DNA of 64,000 nt, taken from the NCBI GenBank assembly GCA_036873135.1, contig JAPTYO010000007.1, forward strand, positions 4,694,763-4,758,762, written 5' to 3'. The notes below the pieces were generated by a model, which saw only the letters and a list, made by a program, of their open reading frames with translations, did not search any database and was not told the DNA's origin. A program made the position numbers and the translations under genes. The DNA is from Clarkia xantiana subsp. parviflora (lineage: Eukaryota > Streptophyta > Magnoliopsida > Myrtales > Onagraceae). Below are positions 34,645-46,059 of this stretch, piece by piece. Positions within the stretch are counted from its first letter, which is position 1. Each line of letters begins with the position of its first letter.

Positions 34645-36318
34645 ATGTTATCTTCATCACGATGTTCTGCACCACCATCTCCAGACCCCCATACTCGCCA
34701 CGAGACCCATTTTCAGAGAAAGCATGCTACTTGTCCAAAAAGTCGAAACTTGAAGCCACACATTGCATTTCAGAACGAGCGGCACGACGCCTCTCGGCTA
34801 AGGTCGGACATTACCTTGCACAATTTCAACCTCCAGCTTTACGTCAAAGCTGGTGCCATGAGGGAAGCCCGGGACTTGTTCGATGAAATGCCTGAAAGAA
34901 CTCTTATTTCTTGGACCATACTAATGGCCGGATACGCTAAACACGGTTTCGCACGTGAGACATTGGTGATGTTCTTGGAAATGTTATGCGACACAAGTAG
35001 CCTGTTTGTCAGGCCCGACCCTTATGTGTATTCCATTGTTTTGAGGGCGTGTACAGCTGAAGCGAACTCGAGCTTAGGAAGGGCAACTCATGGATATATG
35101 TTGAAATCTGGATGTGAAATTGATGATTTTGTTGAGAATGCCTTAGTTAACATGTATGCAAGCGGTGGCTTGCTCGAAGATGCAGTTATCGTGTTTAGCA
35201 ATATCAAGAACCCTGATTTAGTTGCTTGGTCCTCAATTATAAGCGCCCATGTTAGGAATGGCTTCAATGAAGATGGTCTTCATGTATTTCTCGACATGAT
35301 GAGCAGAGGGGTTAACCCAGATGCCTTTGCTTTTTCAACTGCTACTAAGGCTTGTTCGAATCTTGGTGATGAAGATACTGGAAAGCAAGTTCATGGTTAC
35401 TCAATAAAGACGGGATTCATGTCACACACATTCTTGGACAACAGCTTGATGGATTTCTACGCACAGTGTGGGAATACTGAAATGATGAGGCAGATATTCG
35501 ATCGGATGTTGGAGACAGAATTGGTTTCTTGGAACACATTGATTTTGGGTTACACCCTCAATATACACCACCTTGAAGCTGTCGATGCTTTCCGGGTACT
35601 AATGGGTGAAATCCACTGTTTTGATGACTTCACTCTTGCAGGGATTCTCAAGGCAATCACGGGTTTGAGAAACCTTAACCATGGAAAGGAGGTCCATGCT
35701 CGCATGATACGGTTTGGTCTCGATTCTGATTACTATGCAATGAGTTCTCTTTTAGATATGTATATTACATGCAACGATTTGGAGTCTCCAAATGCTATCA
35801 TTCCGAAATTGTTTGGTTTCTTAAGAGAAGAATCAGAATCTACCTCATATATGATTCCGACCTTGCTCAAGTGGTGTAGTTTAAGGTCGGATATTAGAAA
35901 TGGAGAAATTCTACACTCTTTGGTAGTAAAGCATAATTTTTACCCTGACCCAATCATCGTATGCTCACTGATCGATATGTACTCCAAGTGTGGGCAGCTT
36001 GAAGCATCAATGAAGGTGTTTTATGAAGTAGAAGACGCTGGAACGGCTCCATGGTCGACATTACTATCTGGGTATGTTTCTAACGGGCTGTTTAAAGAAA
36101 CATTGATGCTTTTCCAAAGAATGCAGCTCGATGGTGTCAAAAGTAATGAGTATACTTTCACTTCGATTATTCTGGCATGCATAGCTCTGTCTGATTTCTG
36201 GAAGGTGATGGAAGTGCATGGAAGGGTAATTAGAATGGGGTATGGATCAAATGTGCCGGTTGTTAATGCATTGGGTCGATGTTATTCGGAGATCCGAGAA
36301 CTAAAAGAATGTTTATGA
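34645..36318 (+). CDS. PLS-class pentatricopeptide repeat protein, C-terminus broken
   Basis: An intronless frame of 557 aa starting MLSSSRCS. Repeats of about 35 residues begin near residue 55: ARDLFDEMPERTLISW, ALVNMYASGGLLEDA, PDLVAWSSIISAHVRNG, GKQVHGYSIKTGF, LVSWNTLILGYTLN, GKEVHARMIRFGLDSD, SLIDMYSKCGQLEAS and ILACIALSDFWK. This P, L and S alternation is typical of plant PLS proteins that edit RNA in mitochondria or plastids. The N-terminus is Ser/Pro/His-rich and could be an organellar presequence. The frame stops at LKECL, where family members continue through further repeats into E motifs. E-like sequence occurs just downstream in another frame, so the gene has lost part of its 3' end by deletion and frameshift. 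It may make a truncated protein or be a young pseudogene. Confidence 0.8.
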   Translation: MLSSSRCSAPPSPDPHTRHETHFQRKHATCPKSRNLKPHIAFQNERHDASRLRSDITLHNFNLQLYVKAGAMREARDLFDEMPERTLISWTILMAGYAKHGFARETLVMFLEMLCDTSSLFVRPDPYVYSIVLRACTAEANSSLGRATHGYMLKSGCEIDDFVENALVNMYASGGLLEDAVIVFSNIKNPDLVAWSSIISAHVRNGFNEDGLHVFLDMMSRGVNPDAFAFSTATKACSNLGDEDTGKQVHGYSIKTGFMSHTFLDNSLMDFYAQCGNTEMMRQIFDRMLETELVSWNTLILGYTLNIHHLEAVDAFRVLMGEIHCFDDFTLAGILKAITGLRNLNHGKEVHARMIRFGLDSDYYAMSSLLDMYITCNDLESPNAIIPKLFGFLREESESTSYMIPTLLKWCSLRSDIRNGEILHSLVVKHNFYPDPIIVCSLIDMYSKCGQLEASMKVFYEVEDAGTAPWSTLLSGYVSNGLFKETLMLFQRMQLDGVKSNEYTFTSIILACIALSDFWKVMEVHGRVIRMGYGSNVPVVNALGRCYSEIRELKECL

Positions 36319-36450
36319 GCTACTATTGTTGAAGGAGAAGACAACTGAAGATGGCTGTCTGCTAAGTTAGCAGAAATTGAGGTATGGATTGAAGAATTGG
36401 GATATGGTGCTGATAGAAACCATCTATTGCTTGATGCGCAAGAAATATAA
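36319..36450 (+). pseudogene. Remnant of the PPR E domain, out of frame
   Basis: After the stop at 36318 the sequence can be read in other frames as ELLLLKEKTTEDG, then SAKLAEIEVWIEELGYGADR and NHLLLDAQEI before TAA at 36448-36450. This resembles the E motif that ends many PLS proteins. At least two frame changes and missing repeats separate it from the main frame. Confidence 0.6.
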
Positions 36451-36737
36451 ATTACCTGTGTTCATCAAACAGTATTAGCTTACTTTATATATTTATTTGC
36501 TTATACTGTAAATAAATAAAAAGAGGCAGAGCAGAAATAGCTCAGATTTCTTAGGAAAAGACCGTTGAATGAACCAGAAAGGTGAGCTGTCGGAATTGTT
36601 TACTGGTTCAACTTCAACACTTCAACTGTTGTTCAATGTACTTTTTTAAAGCATTATCATACTTACTATGTCAAAAGCATATTACCGTACCTCCAAGGCT
36701 CCAACTATTCAAAGTTGTCAGCACATAATTAGTTAAC
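36451..36737. other. Short intergenic stretch before foldback element B2
   Basis: About 290 bases of AT-rich sequence, probably the old 3' UTR of the PPR gene. An AATAAA lies near 36512. Nothing else was recognised. Confidence 0.3.
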
Positions 36738-36746
36738 CTACTTGAA

Positions 36747-37853
36747 GAGTTTTTGACCAAAATAGGGTTAAATTGACAACCAAATACAAATATAGTCTAA
36801 AAAAAAATTAATGATAAATTTAGGCCTGGCCGGGTTGGGGGAAACCGGCCAAGTGGGTTCCAATATTGGAACCCACTTGGCCGGGTTCCCCCAACCCGGC
36901 CAAAGAAAAAAAAAAAAAAAAATTTAATGCTTGGCCGGGTTCTGGGGACCCGGCCAAGTGAGTTCGAAAATTCGAACTCACTTGGCCGGGTCCCCAGAAC
37001 CCGGCCAACTGTTTATCTTTTTTTTTTTTTTAAAATTTATTTATTTAAGTCAAATTAAAAAAAAAAAAAAATTTAACCCATTATTTATTTCTTTATATAT
37101 ACAACCTTAACTATTTAACTCACGACCAATACGCGTAATCAAGGCTCATGGACCAATACGGGCGGAACCGATTAGAGTTCGAAGTTTTTTGACCGTGAAT
37201 AGTGTTTTTCGGGCGGACGTTCGGATTTTGGCACGTGAATAGTGTTTTTCGATCGAAAACGGGTTTCCGGTTCAAAGTCACAGCTACGCCGTGAAATACG
37301 CTCATTTTTTGCCAAATTCCATCATCGATATAACATAAAACGCGATTTTGAGGCCTCAGATGATGGAATTTGGCCAAAAATGAGCGTATTGCACGGCGTA
37401 GCCGTGACTTTGAACCGGAAACCCGTTTTCGATCGAAAAACACTATTCACGTGCCAAAATCCGAACGTCCGCCCGAAAAACACTATTCACGGTCAAAAAA
37501 CTTCGAACTCTAATCGGTTCCGCCCGTATTGGTCCATGAGCCTTGATTACGCGTATTGGTCGTGAGTTAAATAGTTAAGGTTGTATATATAGAGAAATAA
37601 ATAATGGGTTAAATTTTTTTTTTTTTAATTTGACTTAAATAAATAAATTTTAAAAAAAAAAAAAAAAAGATAAACAGTTGGCCGGGTCCCCAGAACCCGG
37701 CCAAGCATTAAATATTTTTTTTTTTTTTCTTTGGCCGGGTTGGGGGAACCCGGCCAAGTGGGTTCCAGGCCAGGCCTAAATTTATCATTAATTTTTTTTT
37801 TAGACTATATTTGTATTTGATTGTCAATTTAGCCCTATTTTGGTCAAAAACTC
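36747..37853. mobile_element. Mutator-like foldback element B2, 1107-bp near-palindrome
   Basis: The ends are GAGTTTTTGACC and GGTCAAAAACTC, flanked by a perfect 9-bp duplication CTACTTGAA (36738-36746 and 37854-37862). Inverted similarity runs almost to the centre near 37340, with arms over 500 bp. As a result the same 107-residue frame can be read on both strands (37120-37443 and 37242-37565). Inside are smaller inverted blocks of GGCCGGGT and CCCGGCCAAG. No transposase is present. A transcript would fold into a long hairpin. The outer ends match element B1 at 29132-29459, including ACAACCAAATACAAATATAG. Confidence 0.9.
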
Positions 37854-37862
37854 CTACTTGAA

Positions 37863-38640
37863 TGCATAATAAAAAATGGCAGAACGAGCTGGTCGTACAT
37901 GACATAACATTAAAGGAAAATTCTAAATTTTCTAATTTAGGGGATGTACTGACCACTGAGGCTGCTGGGAGAAACAGAATCTTGCCTCATTCAGGCAAAT
38001 GACGATTAATTCTATCGTCCACTGAATTATATTATATTTTTATTATAATTTTTAAAAACAATTACGCGTATATTTTTTATTATGTGACTAAAACACTTTG
38101 AAAATGTCCTAAAAGGCAAAATGCCAAAACACTTTGAAAGACTATCACATTTATCTTTTTTTTAATATGGAAGGTTTATCACTTAAGAGATGCTAAAACA
38201 TATAATTAAGTTATTAACTTTATTATTATTTTTATATATTTAGTATTATATAGCTTCAAAATGATAGATACATAGCTATTAATGTACTAACTCCATCTCC
38301 AAGGTTACTAATTAAAGAAAGGCTATTAAACATTATTTTATGATGAGTTATTATTCAACTTTATCATGGAAAATGATTTAATTAAATTTTAATAGAGAAC
38401 AAAGAATTTTTATTAAATCACAATCTGACTTATAAAATAATTTAAAAAAATGAGATTTAATCAATTCATCAATTTCAAATTAGTTAAACGCATTAGTGCA
38501 GTATAATTAAACCTATGGATTGATTCATACACAAAAGTGAATGGCACACCACTTGGAAAGACAACGTGGTTAAGGCAATGGCCAGAAAACTAGATCTATA
38601 TGGTTAAGTAACGCTAAAAGAAATTGTTCAATCTTCTGGC
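37863..38640. other. Intergenic, AT-rich
   Basis: No gene or transposon was recognised. The right end merges into the promoter of the cysteine-rich gene. Confidence 0.4.
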
Positions 38641-38658
38641 TTGTGACACCCCTTTCAC

Positions 38659-38665
38659 TATATAT
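38659..38665 (+). promoter_or_regulatory. TATA box of the Cys/Pro-rich gene
   Basis: TATATAT preceded by CACTA and followed by GTACACAC lies 50 bp before the ATG at 38715, so the leader would be only about 20 bases. Confidence 0.55.
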
Positions 38666-38714
38666 GTACACACACTACGCTCACCGTCGTATCATTCCAC
38701 AAAGCGATACAGCA

Positions 38715-39215
38715 ATGGCTTCTCCGACGATATTGAGCTGCCTCGTTCTCCTAATAGCCGTTACAACGGCGGCGGGAGCAGCCTTAGCGCCAAAGCCGGC
38801 CAAGCCGGCAAAGAAGGTACGCTGCAAAGACAAGGCGTTCAAGGACTGTTACGGCAAGGGCGGCCTCTACTGTCCCGCCACGTGTCCCCACACGTGCGTA
38901 GCCGACTGTTCCATCTGCCAAGCCGTATGCACTCCTCCGCCGCCGCCGCCACCCAAGCCGACGAAAGCCACCAGGTGCAAGGACAAGAAATCCAAGTGTT
39001 ACAATAAGAGCATGTACTGTCCGGACACGTGTCACAAGGGGTGCAAGGTGGACTGCAAGACCTGCCTCCCTACGTGTTCCTTCTCACCGCCGCCACCTCG
39101 CCCAGAACCGCCTACTGGGTCACCGTCCGCTGCGCCGATTCCGGCGCCAGAGGTGGAGTCTGTATTATTCGTGGGGCAGATGGACGAGCTCGGGATTTTG
39201 ACGGCGATGGTTTAG
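38715..39215 (+). CDS. Secreted Cys/Pro-rich protein, root-cap/LEA-like
   Basis: A single-exon frame of 166 aa. Residues 1 to about 23 (MASPTILSCLVLLIAVTTAA) form a signal peptide. Two cysteine modules follow. The first is C-x7-C-x7-C-x3-C-x3-C-x3-C-x2-C-x3-C (starting RCKDKAFKD). The second has spacing 6,6,3,3,3,2,3 (starting RCKDKKSK). They are joined by a run of prolines (PPPPPPPKPTK). The pattern CPxxCxxxCxxDCxxC is that of plant root-cap/LEA-related secreted proteins. Those normally continue into a large C-terminal domain that is missing here; the protein ends in a Pro-rich tail. An overlapping open frame (39029-39295) with GGVC and GADG could be a frameshifted relic of that domain. The protein is expected in the cell wall; its function is unknown. 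Confidence 0.75.
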   Translation: MASPTILSCLVLLIAVTTAAGAALAPKPAKPAKKVRCKDKAFKDCYGKGGLYCPATCPHTCVADCSICQAVCTPPPPPPPKPTKATRCKDKKSKCYNKSMYCPDTCHKGCKVDCKTCLPTCSFSPPPPRPEPPTGSPSAAPIPAPEVESVLFVGQMDELGILTAMV

Positions 39216-39472
39216 CTTCGTCAAATGTATGTTTAATTGAGGACGAAGCTGCAAGGATGTCCATGTTTTGGGGTAAAAGTGGAATATATCAATAAATTAG
39301 CCGGAAGTAAAAGGAGATGGCACCTTCATGGCTTCATAGAATCCCCCCAAAAAAAAAGCACCAAAGTGCAATAATGCATTTATAGATTGAGAATTGTCAT
39401 ATCATTAAAAAGCCTTATCAAAAGAATTCAATTTATAAACGAGTAATGTTTATGGTACAATACAACATTCAG

Positions 39473-39503
<31 letters not shown>

Positions 39504-39672
39504 AATATAAACTTACTTGCTTTAAGATAATAAAGAACATTAAACAATAATCTCATTTTTTAAGTCTAAGTGAACCCAACAGACTTAGAAAGACTGGTTA
39601 AGCTAGTAAGGAAGTCGGCCAGATCGATCAATATTTATATAAAACAATAAATAGATCAGAGCCATGGTTCAT
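39216..39672. other. Short convergent intergenic stretch
   Basis: Contains the 3' UTRs of the cysteine-rich gene and the first reductase, which converge, and a (TA)n run at about 39473-39499. Confidence 0.5.
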
Positions 39673-42600
39673 TCACTTGAAAACGTGTTTGACAACTCCA
39701 GGAATATGAATGTTGAGGAAATAGTCGTCCCAATTAATGATCTTCGGGTCGAAGTAGAAGATATCGCCCTCGCCGCTTTTCTCCATCACCTCCATTCGCA
39801 ACTTTTCGGTGTTTATATCGTCGAATCTGCACATATGTATGTATTAGTCCTATAAATCCATAAGTTCTTCAATTTGTTTCTGTGAAATTTAAATTTCGTA
39901 GATCAATCAATACGTACATTCCCTTGAAAAAAACATAAGGCCGGTAAAGATCGGCGAGCCGCATCACCATCCTAATTTTCCGACTCAGCTCGAGGTAAGT
40001 GCCACGGAAATATTGACACATCGCAGCATTTGCAAGTTGTAGACCCTGTTCATGAACAATATTACGATACTTATAAGGTCGAAATATACAATTTTATTAT
40101 GGGGGTCATGTTATGTATATATAGTTGCGCATAGTTATTAAATTAACCTTGAGAGGAAACACATAACGAAGTGCCATGTATCTTTGGAAGCCGTCCATGG
40201 TATTGAGGACAGTTATAGGACCGACAATGACGGGGTTGCCATCTTTGTTAACCCACGGGTGTTCTTTGAAATACCAGTAACCGTAGTCCTTGAGATGTGA
40301 GTATAGTAACGGGTTTCGCATCGACGACCCGACATTGTAAATTTCCAAACAGTGGTGGTCACCGGAGTGGGCGGCCATGGAAGCTATGATCGAGTTCACC
40401 ACCATATCAGCAGGTACCTGGAGAAGTCAGTTCTTCACATTAAGGGCAACTTAAATGGTAGCGATGAAATTTACCATTTTACTATTTGATATATCGGTCA
40501 TTGACTTATCGGTGGGTTAACCAATAATTTGTTTTATTTATATATATATAAATATAATCCGGTATTCAACTTTAATTTTAAAGTGTGCTTTATGAATAAC
40601 TCGATTTATCTAGTTAGAGATTTTCTCGAGTCCGTGTCAAATCTGGTCATTTAATATGGGAGATCCTATGTCTAGCTTGAAATTGGATCAAGGCGAACCA
40701 TTTAGCTCGATCAATTAAATCATAATCAATTTTAGAATTTTGAAGTCAGATTAGTCCAGGATTGTGCCAAATATGGCCTCTCACACTAGGTGACTATTGT
40801 GGCATGAGCGTGGATCAAGGCGAACCATATCAAGACTTGATGACTTATAAGTATGAGACAGATTTAGGTCCGGACAAGCTCCTAACTAGTTAAGTCGAAT
40901 TATAAATCCTTTATAAATCACACTACCGATAGTTGATGTACTGAATAATAAAAAAGTTGAGGCACTTAAAAACTTGGATAATTAATATAGTAAAAACATA
41001 TTTTACCCCAAATGGTATGGTAATTGTAAAAAATAACGTACCACGTCAATGATCCCATTTGGGTCATACATGAAACAATTCAGTTTCCCTTTACCGTAAG
41101 CCACGACAAGACTATCAATTGTCCTGTAAAATGAAAAATAGCTATATTAGTCCAATTCCTATATATAAATGCTGAGTTGGGACACAAGGCAAGAAAAATA
41201 TGGTATGTTTAGGGTTTTGATGTATTATTACCTGATCCCTTCAACCCATCCAGGGAATGGTTCCTTATACGTGCTTGAAACGATGGTCGGACGCAAAATA
41301 ACAGTTGGGATGTTATCTTTCAACTGCCCTACTAGCATCTCCCCCATTGACTTGGTGAACACGTATGTGTTCGGCCACCCGTAAGCCTTCGCCCTGCAAT
41401 AAGTCGACGCCGTTCATTCGCAATCGCATCTTTACTAAATATACGTAAAAGTTTAGACTAACCACTAATCTAATTATCCTAAAACTTTGAAGTTAAACTT
41501 GGTGCTGCGAAGATTCGAACTTACGCACTCTGATACCATCTGAAAGTTTAAACTACTAACCACTAAATAAATTGTCCTAAAACTTTAAGATGATAAGTGA
41601 TACATGGTTTAGTTTTTATACTTCAACGATATATACCCATTTCGATATTCATATTCAAAAGGGTTGATTGTATGAATGATCACTTAAATTTACTAATTCA
41701 TGATTAGTTTTAGTTAAAACTTGCATATTTTCTACACTAACGGAAGTTCATGAAAAAATGAATAACATATGAAAAACGCTATGAAATAAATGATGTGAAT
41801 ATTTAATTAGGGTTTCATGTGTATATTGGCAGGAAATTAAGAGGTGAGACCTTGTAAGGCCTAATTCTTTCATGGCCACAGAAGTAGCTTCAGGTGTGGT
41901 GCCCATAGCCCTAAGTTGTTGCAACCTTTGATGCACCAATTTAATCTCAGCATCAATGTCAAGTCCGATGGCACCATTTAATGTGTCCCCAATATTGAAC
42001 GCCCTCTCTTCAATCAACCCTCCTCTTTCACCACATACATACGCTGTAATTTTTTCAAAATTACACCCGATTAAAAGCTGTAAATCAACTCATCTACTTT
42101 TTAACCATTGACAAGTTACCCCATCTTGAAACCTACAACATAATTAAATGTGTGCAACTTGTGCTATAGAGTATAGACAGTGCGACAGGGAACAGATGTA
42201 CGGTGTAGGTCATTATATTAGATATTATATATATATATATATTAATAATTTTGTTGGCAATAATATTATCTAAATTTGATATCGCACTAATTGATAACTT
42301 TTATTAATATAAATTTTCATTTAATAAAAAATTTTGCAAGCAATATCCTAAATAGAAAAAAATTGTGTTGCTCAGATATATAATAAAAATAAAATAAAAC
42401 TGTGGTCCAGGATAAATAAAATAAAATTGTACGTAGTATATAAGAGATTTAGGTCGAAGAAAATGTGCTAACCAGTGGAGACGTGAACGAGGACTTTTAG
42501 TTTACTGCATCGCTTTGCGAACTCAACCACATTTTTGGCGCCGATGGTATTAATATTTAGAGCAACATCATATCTGCATTAAATTAGTACATACATATAA

Positions 42601-43961
42601 GATCCCGATACATATATATTGGGTCAAATCTCTCTCCCTAGATTTAATAGAGAAATGATACACAGTCGACCATGACAGTTCAAATACGATCTTACTATAT
42701 CTAAGTGACATGATTTGTAATCTTTGACAATATTTAGCCGGCAATTAACTATCTAGACACAGTCCGGCCTTGTATAGTTATTTCTCAAATTAATTAATAT
42801 TAACACACATATAATAATATTATTTATAATAACATACGTACCTTTCATCAAATTTGGTAGTTGCAGCTAGATTGATAATGGCATCAACTTGTGACAACAT
42901 TTGTTGTTTGAGTTCTGAATCATTTACTCCCAAATCCTCTAAAGAGATGTCTCCAGCAAGAGGCACTACTTTCTCTGAGATAAGGGAACTGTATTTATCC
43001 CCACATTTCTCCTTCAACACCTTGAACAGCTCCTTTCCACTTACCTTAATTTTTTAAAATTTAAAATTCATCATGATCAACTAACCAAAATATTTGATGA
43101 TTTTGTTAGTGACATATATATTGCAAATATAGTCTTTTCCCCGTAACCGATATTTGTTCAAGTGTCATAAATATTTGATCAATATTCAAATTCACTAACA
43201 CGCTTACTAAGTAGCATTGTATTTCTATATTTTTTAAAGCGTCATGTATTTATTTATGTGACACTTTAAAGCGTCAAGGAAAATTTTAGCAGTATTTTTT
43301 ATTCAAGATTTTTTATTATTAAAATAACGTTTAGTAGTGTTACCACTTGCACTCGTTGAAGTTTCTTGTATTTTAAGATTTTTACATCTCTAATTGCTAA
43401 ATGTCAGGGTATCGTTATTCGCAATTGAGGTACGTAAAAAAATGACATATCTATTTGCATAGCTAGTTTCATAGCAACACATTATGACGTAGTAAGAAAG
43501 TCTGTTCTAACGTTATTAAAAGCTATTTCATGCCATATATATAATATATATATATATACGAAACATATGTTTAGGAGATACCTCGTTTTGAAACCGTTGT
43601 GTGGCAGATTTAGAATCTGGTGCTCTTAATAGAAGGTACAGTTTCTTCACATTTGGTTGAACTCTCAGCACCTTCTCCGCAAAAACTGCATCATGCATGT
43701 TGAACATAAGAATATGTAAGTAGAGAAAAGCCAATCAATATGTTATATGCTGTAAAACTGTAAGTAGGGTCTGCAGTAACTTCAACAACAATTAATGTCT
43801 TAAAAAACCGCCAATTGCTGTCGGACAAATGGTCGTCCAACAAAGTTTCATGAGCATGCCGGAGAGAGAGAGATAGACTTACTTTTGGCAAGAAAACCAG
43901 TGGCACCAGTAACAAGAATGGTCTTATCTTGGAGAAACTCGACTATACTTCCCAACTCCAT
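39673..43961 (-). CDS. Fatty acyl-CoA reductase, alcohol-forming (copy A)
   Basis: Ten exons give 491 aa, the family norm: 43883-43961, 43582-43685, 42842-43044, 42473-42573, 41851-42043, 41232-41393, 41042-41123, 40148-40417, 39918-40045, 39673-39826. The enzyme reduces long-chain acyl-CoA to a primary alcohol with NADPH. Residues 18-25 (TGATGFLA) form the Rossmann nucleotide site, and YVFTK at 237-241 holds the catalytic Tyr and Lys. Other family blocks are [62 protein letters not shown] and VPADMVVN. The C-terminal FAR_C domain ends [14 protein letters not shown]. Products would feed cutin, suberin, wax or sporopollenin; which one cannot be told. The gene is intact and paired with a second copy about 5 kb upstream. 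Confidence 0.95.
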
Positions 43962-44083
43962 AAGAGCGCGTAGCAGTTGCAGAGTTACAATAATAAGAGA
44001 GAAATTAAGTAAATTGCTTGTTTGGAGAAGACGATCGAGAATAATGGTTTCTGTATAGCTAAGTGCAATGCACAATCGGGGTG

Positions 44084-44092
44084 ACTATTTAT
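44084..44092 (-). promoter_or_regulatory. Likely TATA box of reductase copy A
   Basis: CATAAATAG on the minus strand lies about 125 bp upstream of the ATG at 43961. Support is position and sequence only. Confidence 0.4.
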
Positions 44093-44099
44093 GGGAAGA

Positions 44100-45447
44100 T
44101 TTGTGCTTATAAGTACACGCAACTTTACTACACCAAACAAAGAGTTACACGCAACTCTCCATTATAAAAAAATATGTCAAATTAATTAAAAAAAAATTGA
44201 AAAAGTAATAATTCAATAAGGTAGTTTTTTTTTCTACGAAATGGAATTACTTAGTAGTAGACTAGTAGTGGTAATCCTAGCTAGGGTTATCATGCTACAT
44301 AATGTTCGAATTTTGTTATTTACAGTTTGAGATTTTTCCGATCGAACCTAGTTAATGTAAAGACACCGTTAACGTACGTAGCTCCATTTAGCATTCTAAT
44401 ATAGTTAAAATGTCATTTGTTAATCTCAGTTCTACTCACTCATCTTATGTTTGATGGGATATGTAGGTCATACGAGACCTGATATTTTAATCAGTTCACC
44501 ACGATGTGACCCCTAAAATAAGTTTCATACCTAAAATTTCATAATCAAACCACACGTGAGTAAGCATTCTAGCAGCTTGTGGTTCAGTAAGGTAGTTGGA
44601 TTATTTAATTTAAATAGTTGAAAGCTTAAAATTAATAGCTCAAGACATTTATAATATCTCTATGATCATATAATTCTCTTACCGGTCCAAACCAATAATA
44701 CCTCTTATATATATATTTATATTTTTCCCAACAACTCTTACAATTTATTCTACTAATTAAATATATATCTCTAGAATTAAGAGAGCAAGGAAGAATTGGG
44801 TCACCGAATCTTATATCATGTAAATGTATATATAAAAAAAGACAGGTGTCGCAGAATTTGGAGTCAATTTGATTATACAAATAATTGTATGTAATAAAAT
44901 AATAAGTGATTCACCTCAAAACCATATAGTAGCTTTGGGGCGTGACCTAACCCACGCTAGTGTATGGTCAACCTTCTATTTTTCCTTCTTATTATTATAT
45001 ATAGCGCTGGTTATTATTATTTTTTTTTATATAGAGGAATACAAACACTAACTAAAATAAATACAAACAAAAAAGTCTCCTATTGGGACTGCTCTAAACT
45101 TGAAAATGCCTAATATGTCTTTTAAACAACGGTTAAATAAAGTTAGTCAGGTGGAGAATGGTGAAAAACAAGTGGCGATCATCTTGAGAAATAATTGTTT
45201 TGATTAAGGAGTTTACAACTCCATTTGTCTCTAAAAATATATCTGAACTTGCATTTTCTAAATGTCTTCATCAAGTTCCTACAATTAGCAATATGAGGAC
45301 CGGATATTTAGATTCTTAGCAATGAATAACTCATTCGTAAGGGTCCAAAGTTCAACCTTAAAATGTCTGTGGTGCTAGGTTTCCTGGAGAAGTTCTAGAT
45401 CCAACAACCCCATCCTTCTTAAATAGCTTGGAGTTCGATAATAATAA

Positions 45448-45492
<45 letters not shown>

Positions 45493-46018
45493 GTACTGAA
45501 CCGTGCACAACGCGATAGATACAATTTAAATATAATTTTTTTAGATTCCAATAAAAAAACCAATTATAATTTTTTTTTAATTGAATAACACAATTGTAAA
45601 AATAAAAAAAAATCATAAAACTACATAAACAAATTAATCTATTTTATCATTTTTATATTCTTCATATACTCATTTAACAGTTAAACGGGATGCAAGTTTG
45701 ACTGTAAAATTGTATCGGATTGTACGGAGATTTCTTAAATTAAGAGACCAACTAAGATATCTGCAAATTCGTTCATCAAATGTAATAATGTTGGGATACT
45801 AATCGTTCTAAACCCTAAACCCTTAATGATTATAATAATAAATATTACATGCATGCAAGTATTTTAGAACACCGATGCATCTATACATATATATGGCGGA
45901 TATATATGGTAACTGACCTAACAATAAGATTCGAAAGAGTCGAGCTATATATAATTCAAATCAAAGTGTATGCGTAGATTGTTCAAATGTGTATGATATT
46001 CCTGGAAAATAAGAGGAC

Positions 46019-46059
<41 letters not shown>

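Noticed and set aside
37120..37565. Two 107-codon frames on opposite strands with almost the same protein
   Set aside because: A necessary result of the palindrome, not two genes; no known domain.
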